Below are positions 56,735 to 64,000 of a DNA stretch of 64,000 bases, in pieces. A program made the translations under genes and the position numbers. Source of the DNA: Candidatus Promineofilum glycogenicum (lineage in GTDB: Bacteria > Chloroflexota > Anaerolineae > Promineifilales > Promineifilaceae); NCBI GenBank assembly GCA_016707605.1, contig JADJHJ010000010.1, forward strand, positions 215,780-279,779, written 5' to 3'. How positions within the stretch are numbered: the first letter of the stretch is position 1; each line of letters begins with the position of its first letter. The notes beneath the pieces are model-generated. The model had not been told where the DNA came from and made no database searches. It was given only the letters and a program-made list of their open reading frames with translations.

Positions 56735-57484
56735 TTATACCGGCGGCCACGGGTAGTGGCGGCCCGGCCCCGGCTGTGGGAAGTTGGCCCGGTCGGTCAG
56801 GCGGTTCAAGCGTCGCCGCAGCGCTTCCAACTCCGGCTCGCTCAGCAAGTCGGCCAGGGCGATTGTGGCCGCGTCGGCCGGGTCGGCCAGCCGCGCGCGA
56901 AAGGCCACCAGGTTCTCGCGCAGCCATTCGGGGATGGGCAGCCCGCCGAACTCCCAGATGACCGTGCGCAGCTTGGGGTCGCTGTGGAAGCAGATGCCGT
57001 GGTCGATGCCCCACAGCCGGGCGATGCCGTCCGGCGCGTCCGTCTCTTGCAGCAACACGTGGCCCGCCTTGCGGTCGGCGTTGTTGATCAGGATGTCCAG
57101 CAGGGCGATGCGTTGCAGTTGGGGGCGAAAGGCGGTGTCGCCTTCGATGGTGAAGTAGTGGCGCGCCGGGTCGTGGTCGATGTAGAGCTGGATCGTGCCC
57201 GGCCCGTGTTGCGCGTCGCGCAAGACGGTGGGCGGGACGATGTGCCAGCCCAGGGCCTCGCTGACGACGTAGGCGGCCATTTCGCGGCGGCAGAGCGTCC
57301 CCTGGGCGAAGTCCCACAGCGGGCGCTCCCCCCGGCGCGGCTTATAGACCGCGCCGATCTCCAGCGACCCCTGGCAGACACGCACCAGAAAGGCGTAGTT
57401 GGAGCTCCAGGGCAACAGCCCCTCCATCTCCACCGTGCCGTTCTCCAGCACGGCCAGAATCTCGTCGCCGGCCATTTCCGTCAT
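56735..57484 (-). CDS. SCO1664-family protein (HipA/PI-kinase-like fold)
   Basis: 249 residues. The sequence starts with a GTVEMEGLLPWSSNYAFLV strand pattern, then YKPRRGERPLWDF, IALLDILINNADRKAGHVLL and WGIDHGICFH. DILINNADRK and GIDHG match the catalytic-loop and metal-site spacing of the PI3/4-kinase and HipA-like kinases, suggesting ATP-dependent phosphotransfer. No biochemical role is known to me. It is last in a three-gene cluster with DUF3090 and a histidine phosphatase, an arrangement also found in actinobacteria. Confidence 0.85.
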   Translation of the reverse strand: MTEMAGDEILAVLENGTVEMEGLLPWSSNYAFLVRVCQGSLEIGAVYKPRRGERPLWDFAQGTLCRREMAAYVVSEALGWHIVPPTVLRDAQHGPGTIQLYIDHDPARHYFTIEGDTAFRPQLQRIALLDILINNADRKAGHVLLQETDAPDGIARLWGIDHGICFHSDPKLRTVIWEFGGLPIPEWLRENLVAFRARLADPADAATIALADLLSEPELEALRRRLNRLTDRANFPQPGPGRHYPWPPV

Positions 57485-57531
57485 ACTCGTTCAATGGTGG
57501 CGGCGGGGACGGGCCACCGCCAGCCCGTCAA

Positions 57532-58047
57532 TCAGTGGCGGTGTCCGTTGCGGTTGGGGCAGAAGTGGCCATCGGCGTCGATGGGCCGGCCGCAATTGCC
57601 GCAGATCGGCCGCCCCTGCTTCACGACGTCGGACACGTGCTTGATGAGCGATTGCACCTGGGCGCGCGTCACCCAGAAGCTGACCACGTTGGCGTCTTCG
57701 CCTTCCTCGACCAGCTCATAGGCGATGATGACGATCAGGCCCACCTCCTCGCTAAAACCCAGGCCCATGTTACCCACGCGGAACAACTCCTCCACCGGCT
57801 CGCGCAAGCGCATATCGAGCCACACCGGGTCGGTGCTCTCGCGTCCGCCGCTGGGGTTGTTGCGCTCCAATTCTTCCAGGAAGGACTCCAGGCTGCCGGC
57901 CAGCAACGCGGCTTGCTCCTTCTCGATGGTCAGCGAGACCGTCTGCGCGCCGCGGCCGCCCTGCAAGAAGAAGGTGCGTTGGCCGGGCACGCCGATGGTG
58001 CCGATGGTCAGGTGGGTTGCCGGGTTGAGTTCGATTTGGTGGGCCAT
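57532..58047 (-). CDS. DUF3090-family protein with C-terminal zinc-ribbon-like motif
   Basis: 171 residues from ATG 58047. The body (GTIGVPGQRTFFLQGGRGAQ, then TVSLTIEKEQAALLAGSLES, WLDMRLREPVEELFRVGNMG) is the conserved DUF3090 domain. The end, CGNCGRPIDADGHFCPNRNGH, holds Cys149, Cys152 and Cys163 plus His161/169 and could bind zinc. It lies 7 bases after the histidine-phosphatase gene and 47 before the SCO1664-like gene. Function unknown; a role together with both neighbours is inferred from conserved order. Confidence 0.88.
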   Translation of the reverse strand: MAHQIELNPATHLTIGTIGVPGQRTFFLQGGRGAQTVSLTIEKEQAALLAGSLESFLEELERNNPSGGRESTDPVWLDMRLREPVEELFRVGNMGLGFSEEVGLIVIIAYELVEEGEDANVVSFWVTRAQVQSLIKHVSDVVKQGRPICGNCGRPIDADGHFCPNRNGHRH

Positions 58048-58054
58048 AGTCTGG

Positions 58055-58807
58055 TTACTCTTCTTCGTCGCCGGCCAGCGCGGCCGGTGGTTCGCGGCCG
58101 TTGTCGGCCGGCCGCCGGGTCGTTTCTTCGGCCACAAGCGCCGACTGTTTCTTCTTGTTCTTCTTCTTGTCCTTGGGCGGCTTCGCGTCGGGCGTCGTCG
58201 GGGCGTGCAGCGGGCCGTCGTCGTTCAGCCGCAGCACGCGCACCAGGCCGCCGGGGCTAAGCGCGAGGATGCTGACCGAGGCCGGGGCGATGACCAACCG
58301 CTGAAAGAGGTCGATGTGGACGCCCAGATAGTGGGCCAGCAGCAGGCGAATGACGTCGGCGTGGGAGACGACGACGATCATCTCCTTCTCGTGGCGGGCG
58401 GCCGTCTCCTCCAGCGCCGTCACGGCGCGGAACTGCGTCTCGCCCAGCGTCTCGCCGCCGGGGAAGCGGGCGCGGCTGGGGAAGAACTGCACCGCGTGCC
58501 ACATCGGCTTGCGGGCCAGCTTACTGATCTTCTTGCCCTCCCACTCGCCATAGCGCACCTCGCCGATCTCTTCCAGATGTTGGACGGACAGGCGGTGGGT
58601 GTCGGCGATGTAGGCCGCCGTCTCCACGCAGCGCGTCAGGGGGCTGCTATAGACGGCCTTGATGGGCAGCGCGGCCAGGCGTTGGGCGACCGCTTCGGCC
58701 TGCCGGTGGCCCGTCTCGTTCAGATGAACGCCCGGCAGCCAGCCGGCCAGCTTGTTGTTCTTTGACCAGTCGTTTTCGCCATGGCGCACGAGGATGATGG
58801 TTGCCAT
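58055..58807 (-). CDS. Histidine phosphatase (phosphoglycerate-mutase-like) of the DUF3090 cluster
   Basis: 250 residues. IILVRHGENDWSKNNKLAGW places catalytic His9 in the RHG motif; PLTRCVETA and VVVSHADVIRLLL hold the other pocket residues (second His in SHAD). The last 55 residues are a charged tail (Lys-rich KKNKKKQ, then Glu-rich) beyond the fold. It leads the conserved cluster; a TATCAT -10 box lies 7 bases before the ATG, with CTGACG 18 bases further up. Substrate unknown. Confidence 0.9.
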   Translation of the reverse strand: MATIILVRHGENDWSKNNKLAGWLPGVHLNETGHRQAEAVAQRLAALPIKAVYSSPLTRCVETAAYIADTHRLSVQHLEEIGEVRYGEWEGKKISKLARKPMWHAVQFFPSRARFPGGETLGETQFRAVTALEETAARHEKEMIVVVSHADVIRLLLAHYLGVHIDLFQRLVIAPASVSILALSPGGLVRVLRLNDDGPLHAPTTPDAKPPKDKKKNKKKQSALVAEETTRRPADNGREPPAALAGDEEE

Positions 58808-58814
58808 GCGTGAA

Positions 58815-58844
58815 ATGATAGCACAAATCGCAATGCGGCGTCAG
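58815..58844 (-). promoter_or_regulatory. Promoter of the phosphatase/DUF3090/SCO1664 cluster
   Basis: Minus strand: CTGACG (58839-58844), 18-base spacer, TATCAT (58815-58820), then 7 bases to the ATG at 58807. Leaderless pattern. Confidence 0.55.
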
Positions 58845-58851
58845 GGTTTGG

Positions 58852-61338
58852 CTAGGGCGCAACGGGGATGGGCGTGGGCTGGATTTGCTCCAGCAGGGCC
58901 GCTTCTTCGGCGGCCAACTCGGCCTCCGTCGGCGGCAGTTCCGGGTTGAAGACGGTCGACGCGCAGACGGTCGGCAACTCGGTGACCTCGGCCGCGGCTT
59001 CCGCCTCCGGGTTGTCGGCCGACGGCGCGACCGGCTCGGCATACTGCCCGGCGTGGAAGTAGGCGGCCATCACGTGGCAGGCGACCGGCGCGGCCCACTG
59101 CGACCCCTCGCCGCCGTTGAAGACGAAGACGGCCACGGCGATCTGCGGGTCGTCCACCGGCGCATAGCCGACGTACCAGGCGTGGGTGGGCAGGATGCGC
59201 CGTTCGACCGTGTCCTCGAAACGACACCAGCCGCGCGTGATGGCGATGTTGTCGCAGTACTCGGCCGTGCCCGTCTTGCCGGCCGTGGCCCCGATCTGCG
59301 CCTCCAGCGCGTCCCAGTCCACGTAGGTTGCGCCGGTGAAAAACTCCGTGTCGCTCATCCGGTTGTTGACCATCTCCATGCCCTCTTGCACCACCTGGAT
59401 ATACTGGCGGTCAACGGCCAGGGTGTCAATGACCTCCGGCTGGAAGATGGGGTTGCCCTCGGCGTCGAACTGGACGCTGAAGGCCGGGTCGGTGATGACG
59501 TTGCCCTCGGCGTCAGTGATGATCGTCTGGCCGTTGCGGTCAACGTGGACACGGGCGACGATCTGGCTGTTGTCGTCCACGATGACCACGTTGCCGTCAG
59601 CGTCGGTCATGTGGTGGATGATGCTCGGCCGGTAGAGGTAGCCGCCGTTGGCGATGACGCTGGCCATTTGCGCTTGTTGCAGCGGCGTGGCGGTCATGAA
59701 CCCCTGGCCGATGCCCAGGTTGTAGTCGTCGCCGGTCGACCACGGCTCGCCCTGCGTCTGGCGCTTCCAGGCGCGAGTCGGCAGGTTGCCCTCGGCCTCC
59801 AGCGGCAACTCGATGCCCTGGACGCGCCCGTAGCCGAACTGGGTGCCGTACACGTCGATGCGGTCAACGGTCAGCCCCTCGACGAATTCGCCGTCCTGGT
59901 CGAAGCCGCCGCTGATCTTGTAGAAGTAGACGTCGCACGAGTTGGCGATGCCCAGACGCATGTTCATGGAACCGTGGCCGGCCAGATTCCAGCAGACGAA
60001 GGGCTGGACGCGGCCGGGGTCGTTGGGCGCGAAGCGGTTGGGGATTTCGATGGTGCCGGGGTCGAACAGGAAGCGCTCCGGCGAGACGACGGCCTCTTGC
60101 AGCGCCGCCGCGGCCGGCACCAGCTTGAACGTCGAGCCGGGCGGATAGGTGCCGCTGATGGCGTGGTTGACCAGTGGCGTGTACTCGTTGCGGGCCAGCC
60201 CCAGGTAGTAGTCGACCGGCACTTCGGTCTGGAAGCGGTTGTTGTCGAAGGTCGGGAAGTTGACCATCGCCAGCACTTCGCCCGTCTGCGGGTTCAGGGC
60301 GACGACGGCCGCCTGTTCGATCTCCGGGAAGCTGCGCTCGCCGGTGACGCTGTCGGTGCGTTCGGCCAGGCTGTTGGCCTCCATAAACTGGGCCAGAACG
60401 TCGGCGGTGATCTTCTGTAGCTCCAGGTCGAGCGTCAGGTGCAGGTTCAGCCCCGCCTGCGGCGCAGTCGCCTCGCTGACCTGGCGCACCTCGCGGCCGG
60501 TCCAGTCCTGCTCGATGGTGCGCGTGCCCTTCGTGCCGGCCAGCTCCAGCTCCATCGACGACTCCAGCCCGGCCCAGCCGACGCGGTCATCGCGCTCATA
60601 CCCCAGGTCTTCGATCCAGCTCTGGTTGGGAACCGGCCCCATGTAGCCGATCAGGTGGGCCGTATACTCCCCCGCCGGATAATCGCGCAGCGGCTCGGGG
60701 ATGACGCGCACGCCGCGCAGGAAGATACTCTGCTGCTCAATGCGGTAGGCGATAGAGATGGGCACGCCGGTAGTGATGACGGCCGGCACGTAGGGGGCGA
60801 AGCTGTGCTCGGCGACAATGCCCTCGATGCTATCGGGCTGTTGCTCCAGCACGCCGGCCTGGTCGAGCGTCTCCTCGACCGACGCGCCGTAGATTTCAGC
60901 CAGCCGGGTATAGGTACTGACCAGTTCGGGGTTGGCTGTGGCGATGAGGTCCTCTTGCTTGACGGTATTGGTCACCGGTACGTTGACCAGCGACGCCAAC
61001 TGGTAGTAGATGCCCTGGCGCTCGGCCTCTTCATCGGGTAGAAAGGCGGGAATGATGGTGACATTGAAGCTAGGGGTGTTGATGGCCAGCGGTTCGCCGT
61101 GGCGGTCGAGGATGACGCCACGCGATGGGTCGGTAGTCAGGGTGGCGAACTGATTGGCATCGGCGCGCAGGGCCAGGTCTTCGCCCTTGGTCTGTTGCAG
61201 GGAGTAGACGCGATAGACCAGCAGGCTCAGGATGAGGACGACGACGACGCGCATGAACATGATGCGCGCGCCGATGCCGACGATCTGCTGGATCTCCGGG
61301 TCGCGTTCCTCTGGTGGTTTCCATCCGATGCTGGACAT
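58852..61338 (-). CDS. mrdA: Penicillin-binding protein 2 (transpeptidase)
   Basis: 828 residues. One N-terminal membrane helix (FMRVVVVLILSLLVYRVYSL), a dimerisation domain and a transpeptidase domain with nucleophile Ser402 (PPGSTFK), SCD as the SxN-type motif and Lys688 in GKTGTAEYC. PBP2 crosslinks peptidoglycan for cell elongation with RodA and MreBCD. The transpeptidase contains an extra Asp/Asn-rich stretch of about 70 residues (DADGNVVIVDDNSQI, then ITDAEGNVITDPAF) before the KTG motif, and the protein ends in an acidic, Pro/Ala-rich tail outside the cell. It follows mreD by 73 bases. Confidence 0.95.
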   Translation of the reverse strand: MSSIGWKPPEERDPEIQQIVGIGARIMFMRVVVVLILSLLVYRVYSLQQTKGEDLALRADANQFATLTTDPSRGVILDRHGEPLAINTPSFNVTIIPAFLPDEEAERQGIYYQLASLVNVPVTNTVKQEDLIATANPELVSTYTRLAEIYGASVEETLDQAGVLEQQPDSIEGIVAEHSFAPYVPAVITTGVPISIAYRIEQQSIFLRGVRVIPEPLRDYPAGEYTAHLIGYMGPVPNQSWIEDLGYERDDRVGWAGLESSMELELAGTKGTRTIEQDWTGREVRQVSEATAPQAGLNLHLTLDLELQKITADVLAQFMEANSLAERTDSVTGERSFPEIEQAAVVALNPQTGEVLAMVNFPTFDNNRFQTEVPVDYYLGLARNEYTPLVNHAISGTYPPGSTFKLVPAAAALQEAVVSPERFLFDPGTIEIPNRFAPNDPGRVQPFVCWNLAGHGSMNMRLGIANSCDVYFYKISGGFDQDGEFVEGLTVDRIDVYGTQFGYGRVQGIELPLEAEGNLPTRAWKRQTQGEPWSTGDDYNLGIGQGFMTATPLQQAQMASVIANGGYLYRPSIIHHMTDADGNVVIVDDNSQIVARVHVDRNGQTIITDAEGNVITDPAFSVQFDAEGNPIFQPEVIDTLAVDRQYIQVVQEGMEMVNNRMSDTEFFTGATYVDWDALEAQIGATAGKTGTAEYCDNIAITRGWCRFEDTVERRILPTHAWYVGYAPVDDPQIAVAVFVFNGGEGSQWAAPVACHVMAAYFHAGQYAEPVAPSADNPEAEAAAEVTELPTVCASTVFNPELPPTEAELAAEEAALLEQIQPTPIPVAP

Positions 61339-61411
61339 ACAGACTCTAACTTATACCGCCGCCGGGCAGCAGCGGCCACTCATTTAAGCCACTACACAGG
61401 ATCGGCCGCGC

Positions 61412-61912
61412 TCAAAACTCCACCCGCCGTGGCTGGAGCACGCGCAGCAGTTGGTGCACGACATAATAGATGGGCAGCACCAGGATGGCATGGAGCAGAA
61501 CGATGGGCAATAACCCCGCCAGCCCAACCGCCGAAAGGCCATGTCCCAACAGGCCCAGGGCGATGACGTAGAGCAACAGGTAGATGAGCGTGCCCAGCGC
61601 CGCCAACAGCGCCGTCACCGGCAGACGGCGCGGCGGCAGCATGGGCTGCAACAGGATCGGCGCGGCCACGCCGGCCATGAACGCCAGCGACGACAGCCCC
61701 ACCGGCGTCAACGAGAACAGGTCGACCCAGATGCCGGCGATGAACGCCCACACCAACCCTTCGTCCAGCCCGCGCAGTAGCCCCCAGGCCAGGGCCACCA
61801 GGAACAGCAGTTGCGGCTCCACCCCGGCGATAGGGAAACGCGGCAGGATGGCCGTCTGGATGATGGCCAGCACGGCCATGAGCGGGATGGCGGCATAGAA
61901 GTTGACGGCCAC
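61412..61912 (-). CDS. mreD: Rod shape-determining protein MreD
   Basis: 166 residues with five to six membrane helices (ILPRFPIAGVEPQLLFLVAL; AFIAGIWVDLFSLTPVGLSS). GIWVDLFSLTPVG is the family's most conserved part. Acts with MreB, MreC, RodA and PBP2 in the elongation complex. It begins 2 bases after the mreC stop, so translation is coupled. Confidence 0.92.
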   Translation of the reverse strand: MAVNFYAAIPLMAVLAIIQTAILPRFPIAGVEPQLLFLVALAWGLLRGLDEGLVWAFIAGIWVDLFSLTPVGLSSLAFMAGVAAPILLQPMLPPRRLPVTALLAALGTLIYLLLYVIALGLLGHGLSAVGLAGLLPIVLLHAILVLPIYYVVHQLLRVLQPRRVEF

Positions 61913-61914
61913 GG

Positions 61915-62769
61915 CTACGGCTCCTCGCTGAAAATCTCCGTGTCGACCGTCTCGAACTCGGTCACGACGAAGACCGTCTCCAGCGTGCGAAAGTCCACCG
62001 CCGGCTGCACGACGGCCCGCTGGAACAGTTCGGCTTCGTTGCGCTCCACCTGAACGACGCGGCCGATGATCATATCCTCCGGGAATTTGCCGCCCAGGCC
62101 GGAAGTCATGACCAGTTCGCCCACCTCCACCACGTATTGCAGGTCGATCCAGTCAATTGTCGGCAGCGCGCCGCGCCCCGCGCCGCGCAGGATGCCCGTA
62201 GCCCGCGTCGTGCCCAGCCGCACCGGGATGGCGCTGGCCGTCTCGGTCAACAGGGCCACCTGGGCGGCGTTGTTGCTGGCGCGATAGATTTGCCCCACCA
62301 GGCCGCGGGCCGATTCGACCGGCATGCCCGTGCGCACACCGTCGTCCACGCCCTTGTCGATGAGGATGCTCTCAATGGCCGGGTTGGTGTCCTGGCCGAT
62401 GACGTCGGCCAGAACGCGGCGGTATTCGGGAGTTTCGGCGGCGCGGTTGAACAGGTCGCGCAACACCTGGGCCTCGCCCTGGGCCTCGCTCAGCTCTTCG
62501 ATGGTGCGCGCCTGCTCCTCCACCTGGACTTGCAGGGCGGCGATCTCTTCGCGGGCGGCGGCCAGGTTGCGCGGCCCGGCGATGATGTCGCCGGCAGCGT
62601 CGGCGCGGGCCGATGTCCAGTCGGTGACGGTCGTCAAGGGATCGCGCACGAAGCCCAGCACGCCCACCAGCGCGCCGGTGCTGTCGAGGATGGTCAGCAG
62701 CACGCCGCTGCCGATGAGGATGGCCAGGGTGAGCCAGCGGATGCGCTGTTGTGTTCGCCCCAGGTTCAT
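61915..62769 (-). CDS. mreC: Rod shape-determining protein MreC
   Basis: 284 residues: an N-terminal membrane helix (RWLTLAILIGSGVLLTIL), a coiled coil at about 65-105 (AREEIAALQVQVEEQARTIE) and the paired beta domains (ADVIGQDTNPAIESILIDKG, then GELVMTSGLGGKFPEDMIIG). It links MreB in the cytoplasm with PBP2 outside. Sits between mreB and mreD in the usual order. Confidence 0.94.
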   Translation of the reverse strand: MNLGRTQQRIRWLTLAILIGSGVLLTILDSTGALVGVLGFVRDPLTTVTDWTSARADAAGDIIAGPRNLAAAREEIAALQVQVEEQARTIEELSEAQGEAQVLRDLFNRAAETPEYRRVLADVIGQDTNPAIESILIDKGVDDGVRTGMPVESARGLVGQIYRASNNAAQVALLTETASAIPVRLGTTRATGILRGAGRGALPTIDWIDLQYVVEVGELVMTSGLGGKFPEDMIIGRVVQVERNEAELFQRAVVQPAVDFRTLETVFVVTEFETVDTEIFSEEP

Positions 62770-62802
62770 GGTCGTTGGCCGCCGGCGGCCGCCGGGCCGC
62801 CG

Positions 62803-63864
62803 CTAGTGGCGCGTGCTGCCCCGGTGCAGACCGACGAGGACGCGCTCGTAGTTGTCCAGGTCTTCCAGCACGCGACCCGCGCCGCGGGCGACGCAGGTCA
62901 TGGCGTCTTCGGCCACCCAGACGCGCATCTTCACCGAGTCCTCCAGCCGGTCGGCCAAGCCCTGGATGAGGGCGCCGCCGCCGGCCAGGCAGACGCCGGT
63001 CTCGATCAGGTCGGAGACGAGTTCGGGCGGCGTCTCGTCCAGCGCGTCCAGGACGGTGTCGACGATGACGTTGATCGACGGCGACATCGCTTCGCGTAGT
63101 TCGATGCTGCTGATCTCGACCACTTGCGGCAGGCCGGTGATCAGGTTGCGGCCGCGCACCGACATCGTCTTCTCTTCGGGCAGGGGGAAGGCTGAGCCGA
63201 TGGCGATCTTCGACCGCTCGGCCATGCGCTCGCCAATGAGCAGGTTGTACTTGTTGCGGACGTAGGCGATGATGTCCTCGTCCATCTCGTCGCCGGCGAC
63301 GCGGATGGAGCGGCTGACGACGATGCCGCCCATGGCGAAAACGGCCACTTCGGTCGTGCCGCCGCCGATGTCGACGACCATGCTGCCGCGCGACTCAATG
63401 ATCGGCAGCCCGGCGCCGATGGCCGCGGCCATTGGCTCTTCGATCAGGTAAGCCTCGCGCGCGCCGGCGGAGATGGTGGCGTCATAGACGGCGCGCTTCT
63501 CCACTTCGGTGACGCCGCTGGGCACGCCGACGACGACGCGCGGCCGGGGGAAGGGCACGAGCATCTGCTCGTGGGCCTTGTCGATGAAGTACTTGAGCAT
63601 CGCCTCGGTGATCTCGAACTCGGAGATGACGCCGTCGCGCAGGGGGCGGATGGCGACGATGTCGCCGGGGGTGCGGCCGACCATCTCACGTGCCTCGGCG
63701 CCGATGGCCAGCGGCCGGCGGGTGCGCTTGTTGATGGCCACCCACGACGGCTCGTTGATGACGATGCCCTTATCGCGCACGGCCACCAGTGTGTTGGCCG
63801 TACCCAGGTCAATGCCGATGTCGAGGGAGAAGAAGCCCAGCAGCCAGTCTAATGGTCTGAACAA
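62803..63864 (-). CDS. mreB: Rod shape-determining protein MreB
   Basis: 353 residues of bacterial actin. Phosphate-1 motif DIGIDLGTANTLVAV, phosphate-2 motif VVDIGGGTTEVAVFAMGG and the GVCLAGGGALIQGL adenosine motif are present. It polymerises under the membrane and guides wall synthesis, so the organism should be rod-shaped or filamentous (inference). TTG 63864 is the start in line with the family N terminus; AAGGA lies about 12 bases upstream. First gene of mreB-mreC-mreD-mrdA. Confidence 0.94.
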   Translation of the reverse strand: MFRPLDWLLGFFSLDIGIDLGTANTLVAVRDKGIVINEPSWVAINKRTRRPLAIGAEAREMVGRTPGDIVAIRPLRDGVISEFEITEAMLKYFIDKAHEQMLVPFPRPRVVVGVPSGVTEVEKRAVYDATISAGAREAYLIEEPMAAAIGAGLPIIESRGSMVVDIGGGTTEVAVFAMGGIVVSRSIRVAGDEMDEDIIAYVRNKYNLLIGERMAERSKIAIGSAFPLPEEKTMSVRGRNLITGLPQVVEISSIELREAMSPSINVIVDTVLDALDETPPELVSDLIETGVCLAGGGALIQGLADRLEDSVKMRVWVAEDAMTCVARGAGRVLEDLDNYERVLVGLHRGSTRH

Positions 63865-63989
63865 GGTGTCTAGATGTCCTTAGCCAATGTCTTTGACCGC
63901 TATTCAGTCGCCGCCGGTGAAGCCGCCACCCATTGCTAACAGGCGAGCGCGTGGGCGAACCGACACGGTTCCGTCTATCCAATCTCTCA

Positions 63990-63995
63990 ATTATA
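63990..63995 (-). promoter_or_regulatory. -10 box of the mreBCD-mrdA operon
   Basis: TATAAT on the minus strand; the -35 box would lie beyond the window end. Leader to the mreB start of about 120 bases, with no strong secondary structure seen. Confidence 0.55.
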
Positions 63996-64000
63996 ACATA

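Noticed and set aside
1..64000. tRNA, rRNA, integrase, transposase and prophage genes
   Set aside because: None could be identified by eye in any intergenic stretch; gaps are almost fully explained by repeats and promoters.

Overview
The window reads as high-GC chromosomal DNA of a Chloroflexota bacterium, most likely Anaerolineae-like (inference). Reasons: a complex I membrane-arm operon with two NuoM subunits, an F0 operon with a b-delta fusion, a histidine-phosphatase/DUF3090/SCO1664 trio otherwise known from actinobacteria, mreBCD-mrdA, and many genes whose ATG lies 6-9 nt after a -10 box (leaderless). No rRNA, tRNA, CRISPR, integrase or transposase gene was recognised.

Layout. 1-5.7 kb: truncated secreted protein, pcm, a small metzincin-like protease, a dimethylarginine-dimethylaminohydrolase-like gene, a repeat-disrupted S58 peptidase, panD and a LuxR-HTH/DUF805 fusion. 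5.8-12.3 kb: an ABC ATPase with two cyclic-nucleotide-binding domains, its FtsX/MacB-type permease carrying six repeat insertions, and a kamA-like aminomutase. 12.4-22 kb: an nSTAND-type NTPase followed by frame-broken WD40 repeats, a small adaptor-like protein, an M23 peptidase and a secreted PGRP-type amidase. 22-24.6 kb: a geranylgeranyl-reductase-like flavoprotein, a MazF-type toxin-antitoxin pair and an OmpR-type response regulator. 24.7-37.4 kb: nuoA-H-J-K-L-M-M-N, then atpI-like, atpB, atpE and an atpF-H fusion. 37.6-49.6 kb: CDP-alcohol phosphatidyltransferase, lgt, an envelope protein, a PhnD-like lipoprotein, a glycosyltransferase, a SurA-like lipoprotein, a hutI/MFS pair, a CPBP-like membrane protein, an enoyl-CoA hydratase and a 55-residue membrane protein. 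49.7-64 kb, mostly minus strand: ABC exporter, MttB-like methyltransferase, a gluzincin-like protein (plus strand), trxB, a sirtuin, the conserved trio, then mrdA, mreD, mreC and mreB.

The most striking property is the density of short palindromic repeats from about ten unrelated families: CACGCAAAGACGCAAAG; AGAAACCGAGTTTCT; GGCCAGGTTCCAGG; CCCTAATCCCTAATC; CACAGATTTCACAGATT; CACAGGATAAGAATCCTGTG; GTGCGTCGCACCTTC; GACAACTGACAACTG; GGATGAAGGCGGAAGG; CTCGCCCTTTGGGAGAG. They fill most intergenic gaps, often begin exactly at stop codons, and also lie inside genes, where most are translated in frame. This resembles the protein-coding palindromic elements of Rickettsia but involves many families side by side. 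The nSTAND gene and its downstream partner share a short motif that would fit a conflict or cell-death signalling pair. Several genes (S58 peptidase, ABC permease, kamA, the WD40 protein, first nuoM) show frame breaks; some come from repeats, others are single-base and could be decay or sequence error.
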